Shown here: positions 12,661 to 23,879 of the stretch, in pieces
How the letters are laid out: the number at the start of each line of letters is the position of its first letter
How positions within the stretch are numbered: position 1 is the stretch's first letter
Source of the DNA: Anthoceros angustus
Lineage: Eukaryota; Streptophyta; Anthocerotopsida; Anthocerotales; Anthocerotaceae
NCBI GenBank assembly: GCA_010909165.1
Contig: MU008151.1
Span: forward strand, 620,001-684,000
DNA: 64,000 bases
Reading direction: 5' to 3'
Program-made: the position numbers and the translations under genes
The notes under the pieces: model-generated
Told to the model about the DNA's origin: nothing
What the model saw: the letters and a program-made list of their open reading frames with translations, nothing else
The model's database searches: none

Positions 12661-15119
12661 CTGCGAGGAGCCGGATGGGCAACCTAATATTGTCAACTTT
12701 CCGTTCCTTGTACCAGGGCGTTATGTCCCCTCGGGCTTGAATGCGATGGATTGTTTTCGTCTTTTCGTGAAAGGTTTAACACTTGCCATCGGCATCATCT
12801 GTTGTAGGAAGTTGGCGGTGTGATAATGTCCGGAGCATGTAAGCGGCGACTATGTCGAAACCAGATCCAATGTGGTGCTCTAATTTTCTAACAATGTTAC
12901 GGTGGTTTTGTCCGGTTGAGAGCGGCAGGTTTCAATGGTGATCATGCGGTCATCTATGTTCGACCTTGCGGTGTGGCGAAGTGTTCCCAGAGGATGGTCA
13001 CAGCCACAAGATGTCCGTGGCAAAGGTATGTATGCCGCAGCAAGTGCGGCAATGTTTGTTTTCGGTTCTAGTTAGGGACCGCCTAATGACTATGGGGGGG
13101 GGGGTCGATCTCGGTGGCAGTTGGTGACGGGGCCACAGCGTAAAGCGTGACACGAAGACGGGCTCAAAAGCAGCGTCTTCCTCCACTTCCGCCACAGAGG
13201 TTGTCTTCCACCTCCTTTGTGGTTTGTGCACGCCGCGCTCATCCCTCCTCGAGCCGTCCTCACGCCATGCTCCTCCACCTCCTTCCGACCTCGTTGTGGG
13301 TTTTGCCTTTGTTTGCCTCTCCTTACGTCCCATCCATCCAACCTTCCCTTGAACTAACTCGCTGTTTGTTTCCGGATGAGGACTCGCAGAGGTGGCTACG
13401 AGTCACCACCTCGTATCACAAGGGAGGATGTGGAGGCAAAGCGGCCAAGAGAAGGATGGAAGTTGCCCATCCAGACTTGTGTGGAGGCCATTTGGGTCTC
13501 CAGTCTGCGTGGGCGGGGAAAGACGGTATGTGTGGCCATCTCCTTCCATGCAGAGGGTGGCGGTGGCATCGTAGATTTTCCAGATCTTTGCGGTAGGAAA
13601 AAGCCAAGGGTGGAAGAGGACTATAGGATAGCGAAGGAGGGGTTCACGGAGGCGAAGGGTGCAGCAACTCCAGACAGTGGCGGAGGAAGGAGGGTGAAGG
13701 AAGAGCACGAGGACTGTCCGGTCCCAATTGTTTAAAGCTTCCGTGACCTTGCGTGCCCGTGAGTCCATGCACACGACTTACGAATGAAGGTTCTGCAGAG
13801 GAGGCGCCGCGGGAGCGGGAGCTGGGTGGAAGTGAAGGAGGAGGCGGTAAGCACTTACCTCTGTTACCTTTTCGCTTGAGTTGAGCATGGTTGTCGTTGC
13901 ATGCACTAACGGGCTGTTCATTGTGGCGAGGCAGTGATGGGGACACCCTTGGCAAACCGGAGGAGCACAATTGGAGATAGGAGCGTGAAGTGGGTTACCT
14001 AGGTTTTTGCAAGCGATCACAGACTAGAAGCGGGGCGGGGGAAGAAAGGGAGGAGAGGGGGTTGGATGCTTCGTAGCTCGGCTTCACCGGGGTCGAGTTG
14101 GGGCAGCAATCACATGATTTTGTGTATGTCAAGTTTTAGCGTCGATGTGCAAGCCATGGTGCCGAAGTGAAGCGGAACGGGGTTTGAGTTTGGGGAATGC
14201 ACATTCGGGAATGTTTTCTCCAGGCCGGTTAACTATGAGCCAACGGTCAATGTCACATGGCATGGACTAGAGGCGGTTACATATGAACTACACCATAGCG
14301 GTTTTCCAATACTTTATTAGCGAAATGTATTCATCAGCATATACTTTGTACCTTGGGGATGTATATTTGAATAATATTATTCCATGTATTTTACATGAAT
14401 AACCCTAAGGCCCTAAGTGAGCCGCTAGTGATGCATTCTGTCAATTGTGTAACATGACGGTCTACACTTTTCCATATGCCGGTTTGTAAAGGTAGCTTTG
14501 GTCGTAATGTATCCCAAAAGTGACAGATTGAAATAAAGCCTAAATAAATGTTCTAGTCTGCACGCCATAAATTTATAAGGATCTCTACTTTTCTCCCGAA
14601 TGCCTCTTTTGTTTAACCATGAGACATCGAGGTGTGGAAATATTGCCAATAAATTTCAAGTTTTGATGAAGTGGAATGGGTTTGGAGTTATGATGAGTTG
14701 TATTTTTAATGTTCCTATGAACCCTCAAAATCAACGTTAGGGTTTCTTGATTGCAAATTTTGATGACATATTTGGCCCGTCCCCGGAAAGTGGAGTGTGT
14801 CACTAGCCCTAAGGAGACCCTGTTTGAGTGCTCAAGGACAAACTAGTAAACGTATCGTGGACGTGTACAAAGTATGTACGTTATTCCGTATGACGTATAT
14901 GCTTATTTTATATAAAATAGAATATGACCATATATCACAGAAATTACCATATAGTATATGTTACCATGAACAATACGTGTATTTTACAAATAATATATTC
15001 ATACATGTATTTATATATATGTATATTCATACAAGTATCGGTGGGAACTACTAAGTAAAACTAGGTATTCTATAGGGTAATAGTGATAAAGAAGAAGGTA
15101 GATGGGGAGGAGGTTCGGT
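12661..15119. other. No gene recognised; GC-rich to AT-rich transition
   Basis: GC-rich sequence with short ORFs runs to about 14.2 kb and includes an 11-12 base G run near 13095. AT-rich sequence follows, with TATATATGTATA-type stretches near 15010. No domain, intron pattern or RNA gene is supportable. Confidence 0.4.
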
Positions 15120-15403
15120 GCAAGCGCACTGCAAAATTGTAACAAAATTTTGATGTAACACTTTGGTTGTTGCAATTAATTTGAAATTTTAAGAGGGGAC
15201 ACAAACCACCTCTCACTACATTGCAACATGGTGCAACAAAGCTGTAACATGACTATAACAAGGTGGAGGTTGGTTTCCAAAACCCTAAGCTATGTGAGGG
15301 GTCCCAAAAGTGTAACAAGACCCCAAGATTTTAACATAATTGCAACAAAGGGGTCCAAATCTTAACATAAAATTGTAACAACATGGCGCCTTTTCTAGTA
15401 GGG
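15120..15403. mobile_element. CACTA-like element terminus
   Basis: The right edge, read on the minus strand from 15403, is CCCTACTAGAAAAGGCGCC. This is one base away from the canonical plant CACTA (En/Spm) start CACTACTAGAAAA. The preceding 280 bases carry many copies of TGTAACA/TTGCAACA-type words in both orientations, as expected for subterminal transposase-binding repeats. The matching left end and a target-site duplication were not found, so this is one terminus or a non-autonomous remnant. Confidence 0.5.
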
Positions 15404-15639
15404 ACTAAATGACTCGCGCAGCGCCAAAATCCTACGAACTACCAGTCGAGCCTTATATCTATCAAAAGTCCAATCGGACTTAAACTTTCAACTTAAAGAC
15501 CCATTTACATGAGACTAGCTTCCTGCCTGGAGGTAAGGGTGCGAGTTCCCATGTGTCATTTTAACATGATCATACTCGGGGCCACGAGCGCCTTTTCCCA
15601 TTCCTTGTGATCGGGTGCACATGCCTCGGCCAAGAGTTT

Positions 15640-18320
15640 GCGAATCTAAAGGATGTGACGAATCTTGTCTTGTCATCTGTGAATGTCACGAAATACTTGC
15701 CACCTGTTGAGAAAGAGGGCCATAGAGGTTTGTGTGTACAAGTTTAAGCACTTCAAAGGCTTGATGGGAAGCCTGATTCTTGAAGGCAGCTTGGTGTTTC
15801 TTAGAGAGAACACAAGCTTCACATAAAGGCAAGGATGTAAAAGTCCCTATAGGTCCGTCCTTTTATAGATCACTAGTGGCGAGCTCCTGTAATTTTGCAT
15901 TATGTGGTTGACCTAACCGAGCATGCCACAACTGAGTCTTTGCAACCCGTTGTGCAGAGGTTTGGGGAGCGGTGACTATGAACAAGAGGGGCACCTTTCA
16001 AGCTATCACACGAGGTGCAAGCCCGAGAAAAGTTCATGATCCAAAGAGCCATAAGCAAGAATCTTCCTATGCTCAAAAGAATCTATGACTTGACATTCTA
16101 TTGTGGTAAATAAGACATGTGTATTCCCTAAGGCTTAGCAAGCTTGCTTGCTTGTGAAGCCCTTTGGGCTTCTTGATATACATATATTTTTATTAAGGAA
16201 AGAATTGTCTGCATTCAACTTCCTCACAAAAATGAGATTCCATGTCATTTTAGGGACGTAGTAAACATCCGTGTTGCAAAGACAAGACTAGAAGGACCCA
16301 TTGACTATCTCTGGGACTTGTGAAAATCGCCGCCTAGGTAAATATACTGATTAGCAACTGACCTGTATGTGTGAAATGCGTTTCTGTCAAAACATATGTG
16401 TGCTGTAGTGCCAGTGTCTAGATACCAATCTCTTAGTAGTCTAATGTCTGGCTTTGTTGACAGGCATGTGGGAAGCAAGAACGGACGTGCAAACTCCCTT
16501 GTGCCAACTGTGAGGGCAGAAGGAGTTGGCTTCTTCTTCACCACAACGTGAGTCTCAAGGTTGGTGGAGCCTTCCTTGCAAGGGATCCCACCCTGTTTCT
16601 TCCTTGCAAGCCTCCTCGATTATTACTGGCAGAACCTCGGAATTTCGGTCTTGTACCTTTTCCTCGGTTTGACGTGTACAGTGCTTGTTGTTTCCTTGCA
16701 CGCCTATGTTGGCCCCTGCTTGCCTCTTCTTGCATTAGGGCTCCCACTACTTCAGCAAAGCTCATCTTGGGTAAGTCCAACTTGGCGATCTGTGCTAACT
16801 TAGCGACTTGGGTTTATGCGGCTGTGTGAGACGTCACGAAGTGTGACCAAGACTCTGGGAGTGAAAGCATGAGGGCCATGCAGAGGTCCTCATCATCCAT
16901 CGTCTTTCTTGAAGAGCTCTCACATTTAGCAGCTAAGGATCTAAATACACCAACACGTTTTTCTATTGAGTCACTTTCTTTCATCTTGTAATTCTGAAAG
17001 TTTCTCATAGCTGCTATAATAAAACTTATGACATTTCGTGTTGAATACAGGTTCTCCAACCTTGTCCAAATCTCCGCTGCTGACTAAGCCCCACTAGTCT
17101 ACCTCAACATTTCAGATGTTAGGCCATTGCGTATAAGGTACATGGCTGCGTTGTTCCTGACTAACCATGCTTCAGCAGCTTTCGATTTTTCATCATCAGG
17201 TTTTCTTTCCTCACCCTTTGTGAGTTTCCATAACCTGCGATTTGGGAGTGCTCCTTGCATCCGAATCACCCAAATATCATAATCGGTTCCGTTAGCCGAT
17301 CTTTCTTATGAAAACCATCATCGGCTATACTTGACGTATCAGCCATCCTGGGTATTACAGGTATTACTGTGTTACCAAAACTAAGTGATGATCCTGCTGA
17401 TTGAGTGCCTTGATTACTTACTGTATCAGGTTGATCCTCTTGTCCGAAGTTAAAAGAGGATCCTCTGCTGCCATGCAACAAGTTTACAGCACTTGATGGT
17501 GATTGTCACCAAATTTAAAGGTATGTTCGGCAACTGTCTGCCTTTGCCTGATTTTTGCCTACCGTATTTCCCATCTGTTATTTGCGTATGTAGAACATGA
17601 GGGATAGGCATGAGGTGTATCAAACTTCTTACTGCGGTTGAATTGGTGCGCGGTTTTGCCAGCAATCCCTCTGAAGATCGGATTCTTCAACAACTCAGGC
17701 TTAATAAGGGTTAGTAACTTGAAATCAATATGCTCAATTTGGTCCTTCAAGTCTTGTACATCAACACTTACTGCTGTGATATTCTGACTGATATTTTCTT
17801 AGCGAGAATTTACATGCTGATCATGTGCTTCGATTCTCTGAACTAGTGTGCTCACAAGAGTTTGTGGAGCGACGTGTGTAGTCAGGAAGCCTCGTGGGTT
17901 GCCACGGCCATCAAACGCACACGTTACACGAACTTCAAGTAAATTCTGTTGATTGCGAGGGGGGAGAGCAAATGCCAAATTGCGTTCACTAGGAAATAGC
18001 CTATCAATTATTGTGTTGAATGCCTCCTTCAATTCAGCAATTTGCATAAGTAGGTTTTGGTTCTTGTGACTCCATTCATACACTCTGCGATGTAATTGAT
18101 GAGCAGGTGACAACCTATCAAGATTCCTACACCAATTTCTTCTATTTGGGATCAATTCAGCAAGCAGCAATTGCCTCTGCTGATCCTCCAAGTCGGCCAT
18201 TGCATTTGGCCTGGATTTGTATTTTCTAAAATGCAGAAACAATGCTTTTTTTTTTGTAATTTCTATAAACAATTTCTGCCAATAAGGCAGTTGTCCATCA
18301 GAATTGTTTTGTGAAAGCAA
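15640..18320 (-). pseudogene. Ty1/copia gag-pol relic
   Basis: Reading the minus strand from 18320: a 173-codon ORF of unknown function (18320-17799), then gag-like fragments. One, at 17059-16814, contains KMKESDSIEKRVGVFRSLAA and DEDLCMALMLSLPESW, typical of copia gag. Another, at 16780-16538, is basic and RG-rich. A protease-like segment at about 16420 reads WYLDTGTTAHIC, matching the copia WxLDSGATxH active-site pattern. A pre-integrase segment at about 15970-15700 reads LWHARLGQPHNAKLQELA and then CEACVLSKKHQAAF. Frames shift and stops intervene, and no reverse transcriptase is present, so the element is truncated and dead. It is flanked upstream by a primer-binding site and an LTR. Confidence 0.8.
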
Positions 18321-18530
18321 TGTGATGGAGGTGCACTAGGATAAATGCCGTAAATACAGATTCTTCATAGAATTTATACAAGAAATTAATACAAATGTAT
18401 TTTCTTATTCTATTTTGTTTTCTTGAAATTATACTTAATTTCTAAACAAGAAATTAATAAATATACATTTTTCTACATATTTTTCAATGCACAAGATTGT
18501 GTACATCTTCTCAAATGTAATCTACATAGT
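18321..18530. other. AT-rich leader of the copia relic
   Basis: AT-rich, non-coding sequence between the primer-binding site and the first ORF of the minus-strand copia relic. Confidence 0.5.
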
Positions 18531-18542
18531 GCTCTGATACCA
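18531..18542 (-). other. Initiator-Met tRNA primer-binding site
   Basis: The minus strand reads TGGTATCAGAGC, the standard plant Ty1/copia primer-binding site complementary to initiator methionine tRNA. It lies immediately inside the LTR and 200 bases upstream of the first ORF of the minus-strand copia relic, which fixes the element's orientation. Confidence 0.9.
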
Positions 18543-18811
18543 CGTCAATTTTATAGGACCTGGTCTATGCACACCAATTACTTCATATAATTTAAGCAAT
18601 TACACATTAAATCATCAAGAAAAGAATATGTATATAAAGCTAAGTAAAAGCAACTTAAAACTAGAATGAATGGACAAATCTATCTTAACATGACTCTCCA
18701 TTTACGGGTGTGACCCTAATGAAAAGATGTGACCCTTGATTAATATCTAGAAATAATAATCAATATATAAATACCTTATTTAAAACCCTAAACCCTAGAT
18801 ATGCGTCAACA
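18543..18811 (-). mobile_element. Probable 5' LTR of copia relic
   Basis: About 269 bases directly upstream of the primer-binding site on the minus strand. It begins TGTTGACGCATATC and ends in ATTGACG, so TTGACG occurs near both edges. It is AT-rich, contains a TTTATATACAT TATA-like stretch, and has two telomere-like TTTAGGG units near its start. The exact ends are uncertain because the usual terminal CA is not seen. Confidence 0.55.
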
Positions 18812-18825
18812 CATCTATGGTATTC

Positions 18826-19572
18826 TTAATTTAGCATAGGCCTTGATGAACCTAGAGAAATCCTTGCCCATGGCCCAGTGAGTCTCGACGGCAAGGGGGA
18901 TGAAGGCATAGCCCTTCTTGCATGGGTGAGTACTTGTGAACCTTCGTTGTCGCGCATCCCTCCGCCACCCAACCTGGAGGGTCGATGATGACATGAGAGA
19001 CGGTGTCCCGGATAGGGTCTGTTATGACCACATCTGCAACGAAAACCTAGTCCCCCCAAGTAAAAAATAAATCAAGCCTGAGACAAATGCCGTTGAGCAG
19101 GATATATAGGCATTCCCTTTAGGAAAAGAAACCGCTCTCCTTGGCCATCGAGAACATGACGTCGCGGACAGTGTGATGCGTAGCAATGCACTGCCCGCCA
19201 GGTGGTCAGCGAGCCAGATGGATCCCAGAGTCGTCAAGAGGGGCGCCATGGCGACAGGTCTAAAGAAAGCAGGATAGAGGTTGGACCAAACCCAAGTGGA
19301 ACCTCATCGTAGTAGAAAAAGAAGCCAATACGATTTGGAATACCTTGAAGAAAGGTCGGGCTAAAAGCCATGAGCTTGCTCCCTTCCCTGAGCAAGAGCG
19401 GAGGCGAGCTCGAGGTGGGCAAAGAATGGAGGAATCCAGGAGCAGAGCTAGCTACGCCTGCCCATACTGCTTCTAATCCTAGCCTGGAGGGAGGCCAGAA
19501 GTCCATGCAGCCCGTCCGCAGAGAACTAGGACGAATGCGGTATGACTGCCCTAGCCTCAGAGAATAGAACAC
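18826..19572 (-). pseudogene. LINE-type C-terminal endonuclease relic, copy 1
   Basis: The minus strand around 19200-19120 reads CIATHHTVRDVMFSMAKESGF, and further on VFVADVV. This matches the RHxxLRDVxF...RPDxxxx...DVTV pattern that follows the reverse transcriptase in a plant non-LTR retroelement family with a restriction-like (PD-(D/E)XK) endonuclease. A homologous relic is at 49140-49560. Stops and frameshifts interrupt it. The ORF at 19572-19234 on the same strand may be the upstream part of the same protein. Family placement is from remembered motifs. Confidence 0.5.
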
Positions 19573-20239
19573 CCCTAGCCAATCTTAAGGACAAGCCTGC
19601 AAGGGGAAGGCACCCTCCCCAACGCTCGAGGCGAAGGCCTCCAAGGTGCGGGAATCCCTAGCGAATTAGGAAACAAGAGGCCTAGATGCGAGTTGAGAGG
19701 GCCTAGCTTCCTGTGGAATGGGGTTTTTGCATCTAAAGACGCAAGGAGGCCACATTTACCCCCTATGTCGTTATAGTCCTAGGATTCGATCCCAAGGGAA
19801 TGGTTTTGTATCAAGATGTTCCAAAACTATGGATTCTAGTCCTCCTACAATCAGTTCCTACCCAGCCACAATCAACTACCGTGTCCGAACCCACGACCGT
19901 GGTAAGTTCGACCACCGCCGTGGTGGGTTCGGCCACCGTGGTGGGACCCACCCGACCGGCGCGCGCGTGCGTCGCGATCGACTATTTGGCGCCCGGTTCC
20001 CTGCTACGCTCGTTAAGGGCTATGGTCCTATGCACACAGGTTCACATGTACACCAAGTCGCACTCATGTGGATTCACACCCAGAGCTCACTGGTGGATGC
20101 ACACCATGGCCACGCACACCGCGGCACCTCACTCCATCGCTGATTTCCTCTGATCCCACAATTTATTCCAAACCTTCCTCAGCGTTCCACGTTTTCCAGA
20201 CTCTCGCACTCACCACTTCCTAGACTCCCCTTCACACAA
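19573..20239 (+). mobile_element. LTR-like segment with TTTGGCGCC site
   Basis: The stretch contains palindromic CCACCGTGGTGG words near 19920-19950 and TTTGGCGCCCGGTTCCCTGC at 19986-20005. TTTGGCGCC commonly follows the LTR of plant Ty3/gypsy elements as part of the primer-binding region. Similar TGGCGCC sites occur at 50211 and 60372. No LTR pair was identified, so this is a candidate only. Confidence 0.35.
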
Positions 20240-20254
20240 CGACTCCCTCACCCC

Positions 20255-20705
20255 CTTTCTTCTAGGACCTCATACACCACCGCGCACAAGATGTTCCCAC
20301 GGATCCTCCTCTCTCAGGCCACACAGACCTCTCTTGGGCCACACAGACCCCTCCTTGGGACCTCATACACCACCGCGCACAAGATGTTCCCACAGATCCT
20401 CCTCTCTCAGGCCACACAGACCTCTCTTGGGCCACACAGACACCTCCTTGGGACCTCATACACCACCGCGCACAAGATGTCTCGGCAGCCTCCTCCTCTC
20501 TGTGCCACATTGCACTCCTCTCTCAGCCACAGACCTCTTTGGGACCTCATACACCACCGTGCACAAGATGTTCCCGCATCCTCCTCTCTCAGCCACAGAC
20601 CTCTCTTGGGCCACACAGACCCCTCCTTGGGCCACAGACCCCCCTTGGGCCACAGACCCCTTGGGCCACAGACCCCTCCTTGGGCCACAGACCCCTCCTT
20701 AGAAT
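20255..20705. repeat. About 90-bp tandem repeat
   Basis: Four units carry CCTCATACACCACCGCGCAC followed by AAGATGT(T/C)(C/T)C, starting near 20267, 20360, 20453 and 20543. Shorter TTGGGCCACAGACCCC(TCC) repeats of 15-20 bases fill 20600-20700. Both strands are open in several frames, giving repetitive His/Pro/Thr or Trp/Arg/Gly peptides that are artefacts of the repeat. Confidence 0.88.
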
Positions 20706-21949
20706 CGGACACAGGTTAGGCAGTGGGTTGGGGAAAGGAAAAAAAGCAAGTCGGCTCCCAGGCGGTTCGCACCAGCGATCTCACCCGGTCCCTGGGAATT
20801 TCCCTCTCTGGCATGCATTGAGCACCCTTCACCACTAGTCACCCCGGATGAGCTTGGTCACTCGGCTCTCGACCATCCGAGGATCTCCCGGCCCTCTTGT
20901 GACGAGAGGACGGCCACAATCAGCCATCATCGATCGGATGCCTCCAACCAACCACGCGCACAAATTCGACACAGAGCTCACACAGAAATTGTCTAACGAG
21001 AGAGACGCCAAGGGTCTCTTGTACATCGGCGGGCCTCAGCTCACTTTCCCGGTGTCTAAAGATGGCTAACCTACCTCCGGTGTCTAAAGATGGCTAACCT
21101 ACCACGAGCGCCTACCAATTGGATCTCTGGGTTCACAAGCTTCCTAGCACCTTATCCTCTAATCCAAGTGAAAGCCCGACCTATGATGCCACTCCTCTAA
21201 AATCAGCTGCCCGCCTGCTGTGCCAACCTCGCGCCCATGGGTGTTCCCCTGCCTCCTACCACGCCTATGATCCGGAAGATCCTCCTTAATATCTCCACCA
21301 CTCCCGCTTATCCGAGGTCCCTTCACTCCTCCTAGGAGGCGCCCCGCTATCCACCGCGCACGCTTCTCGCTCCTCATCACTGGACAGCCGTGCTTCCTCC
21401 ACCCACGCTCTAGCCTCCGCCTTTCTCATTTCCTCGAGCACAACTTTGTGAAGGTATGCCCGGCCCGTGGACAATCCTGGCTAACCGCTCGAACTGAGGG
21501 AGTTGCATCCTCCGCCGGGCTTTGACGGTGGCTTCCCCACCTTGGGATCCTTCTTCCGCGATGGTGGCCGGCTCCACCACCGTGGTGGCCGCCTCAACGG
21601 TGTTTCAGCCATCGGTGGTTGCTCCCTTCTGCCTCGCCTCTCTTGACCCCGGCCCTAGCCTCACCTCTCTCCGCTTATACCTCTCCGCTAGCTTCTTGAA
21701 CTTCTCCAGAGGTGCCGTCTCCACTTGTTCAGGCCCCTGTTCTTTGAATGAAGGATCCCCACCTTATATAGACAATTTTATTCCTAAAATCCCAAGGTCT
21801 AAGGACTCTCCCGGCTACATGTGTTCGTCCAAGGACTAATTATTTGTAAAAGTAATATTGTCATGGGCCAAGGACCACTTTTAGTACAAAAGGCCTTGCC
21901 TCGGACATTTTCTAAGCACCCCATCACACAAAACATAAGAAAAACAAAA
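20706..21949. other. Unassigned, possibly gag-like minus-strand relic
   Basis: Minus-strand segments between about 21800 and 21150 read as charged, Glu/Arg-rich peptides (for example LEKFKKLAERYKRREVR near 21700), resembling decayed retroelement gag or tether sequence. Stops and frame changes are frequent and no domain is certain. A 26-base direct duplication of GGTGTCTAAAGATGGCTAAC lies at about 21051-21103. Confidence 0.3.
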
Positions 21950-22656
21950 AAAAAACATTCAAACCAACAGTCCAGGGGAGGGTTAGTGTACATGTGGTCT
22001 TCCACACTTCCTATAAAGGCGGTGGCCTCTGTGGCCAACAGACCTGTGCCACCAAATGCAACATGTAGGAACGCTTGCCGCCGCGCCAAATCCCTTGCGG
22101 TGCACTCAAAGGTGCGTGGGCCGATGATGTCACCCAATGCCTGCATAACCTATTTGTCAAAGTCCCTTCAGCTAGACATAAAAGCCAGAGAGGGAGGTGC
22201 CGTTCGGATAAGGTATAATGCCGGCCAACGCGCGAAGTAGGAAGAAATGATTGCAAAAGGTAATCATGGTTGTGGGTCCCCCAACTAACCTAAAGAGAGG
22301 GATCGCCAATGTGACCCAAGTTTTCCTTCAAAGCCGCGTCCACGTTGTTAACATAGGAAGGCTAGGGGCCCCACCGCGACACTTAGAACACGAAGTCCCT
22401 TCGAAGAAACAGTATCCCCCTCTGGATATTGAAGAGAGGGCATAACACTTGAAGGGGACCAAACCCTGCACTTCAAGATCTTAACTTTCAGACCAAGGTG
22501 AAAGACCTCCGAGGAGAAGAAATAGTGTCTCCCCGGCAAGGGGTTATTCTCCACTAAAGGGGTTTGGGTCCCTAAAGGCCAAAAATGACCCCCCAAAATG
22601 AACCAAAACACATCATCTCCAGAAAACCAACTATTTGGACATGTCCACAAAGACAT
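21950..22656 (-). pseudogene. LINE-type reverse transcriptase (3' part) relic
   Basis: The minus strand reads KILKCRVWSPSSVMP and then GLRVLSVAVG at about 22500-22370. After frameshifts it reads GPRTFECTARDLARRQAFLHV and FGGTGLLATEATAFIGS at about 22130-22010. Both blocks match, in order, the end of the reverse transcriptase of a plant non-LTR family: K-C-x-x-W-S-P-S, G-L/I-x-V-L-G, and C-R-Q-A-F-L-x-x-x-F-G-G-x-G-L. The catalytic palm is absent and the frame is broken, so it is inactive. The endonuclease that should follow is found 2.5 kb further along the same strand. Confidence 0.6.
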
Positions 22657-23099
22657 TAATCAAATCATTAATCATCAAATCAATTATTTTTTTCACAAAC
22701 ACTTATGCTGATAGGTCTTAGCCGAAGAAGGTTCGCGGATTTTAGCTTCACAAGGAAGGGATTTTAAGGATATTGGACAGGTGTTGGGAATCCTAGACAC
22801 CTCTTTCGCAGGCGACAATACTTCCTAGCAGGGTGAATACTAGGCAAGCCAAGCCAAGCCAAACTACGTCGGACATCTGGCGCAACCGACAACGCAAAAA
22901 AAGAAACTCTCAAGTCGAAAAGAAGCAATTCCGTTGGACGTCCTGAGCAATTGTGAGAGGACATCAACCGACAGGTTGATAAGGGCCATCTTGAGAGGGA
23001 TAAACTACGACTTTGCCAAACAAACCCACCCACCAATAGTAGCTCGGTTGCCTTCAACTAAAAGTATGACATTTAATTCCTTCTTGTCGGGAACATTCT
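22657..23099. other. No gene recognised
   Basis: Mixed AT-rich sequence with short ORFs only. It precedes the subterminal repeats of the CACTA-like end and may be the interior of that element. Confidence 0.35.
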
Positions 23100-23672
23100 T
23101 GCATCCAATCATATTTTTGTGATTCATAATAATAAAGAATTTAAAAATTAAAAAACATATTTTAAGAAAATATTTTACAACGTAATCTGTATACAACAAG
23201 AAAGCCATGTCATCAATTGCTATTGTAAATGGCCTTCAATCATATTTTTGTGATTAATAATAATGAAGAGTTTTGAAGAAATAAAGAATAAATTTTGAGA
23301 AAAAGGCTTTACAACGTAATCTATAACAAAGGAGCCACGTCATCGCATGCTGTTGTAAATGGCTTCCAATCATATTTTTGTGATTAGTGATATTACTAAA
23401 TATTTTTGAAAAAAATAAAAATCAAATTTTGAAAAAAAAAGGCTTTTACAACATATTCTACAACGAGGGAGCCACATCATCAATCCGTTGGTGTAAATGA
23501 ACACCCAAAAGAGTGCTACATCATCCAACTAGAAACCCCCGTTGTAAAACGAGTCTTAAAACTTGCCACATCAGCAAAACTTAAACCAATTTACAATAGA
23601 GGTTTTTAGACATTGTAAAGATTGGGACATTTACAAAAGGGGTTTTGTAAAACACCCCTCTCCCTAGTACTG
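23100..23672. mobile_element. CACTA-like terminus with subterminal repeats
   Basis: Three diverged direct repeats of about 130 bases share CAATCATATTTTTGTGATT (about 23107, 23236 and 23367), then an A-rich run, TTACAACGTAATCT and GCCACGTCATC; a fourth is partial. The right edge read on the minus strand from 23672 is CAGTACTAGGGAGAGGGG. This resembles the CACTA(C)TAGGGA ends of plant En/Spm elements with one changed base. TTACAAC/GTTGTAAA words recur in both orientations, as in transposase-binding subterminal arrays. No left end or target-site duplication was found. Confidence 0.5.
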
Positions 23673-23879
23673 GATGTGTGCCACGTGGCACCCTTTTCAT
23701 CGTTGGTGATAGTTTCCTAATTCCTTCTTATGCTAAAATACTATTTTCCCTATTTTCCTAATTTCTATTTGCCCAAAATTGGCCTCTAATTGCCTAATTT
23801 CCTATTCTCGCCTATTTATCTAGTCCACTAAAAGACTACATATATAGCTGTCATATCCTTCCTTAATCCTATGCTTCCT
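23673..23879. other. AT-rich, no gene
   Basis: Short stretch rich in CTAATT/CCTATTT words between the CACTA-like end and the palindrome array. It may be LTR sequence, but that is not demonstrated. Confidence 0.35.
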
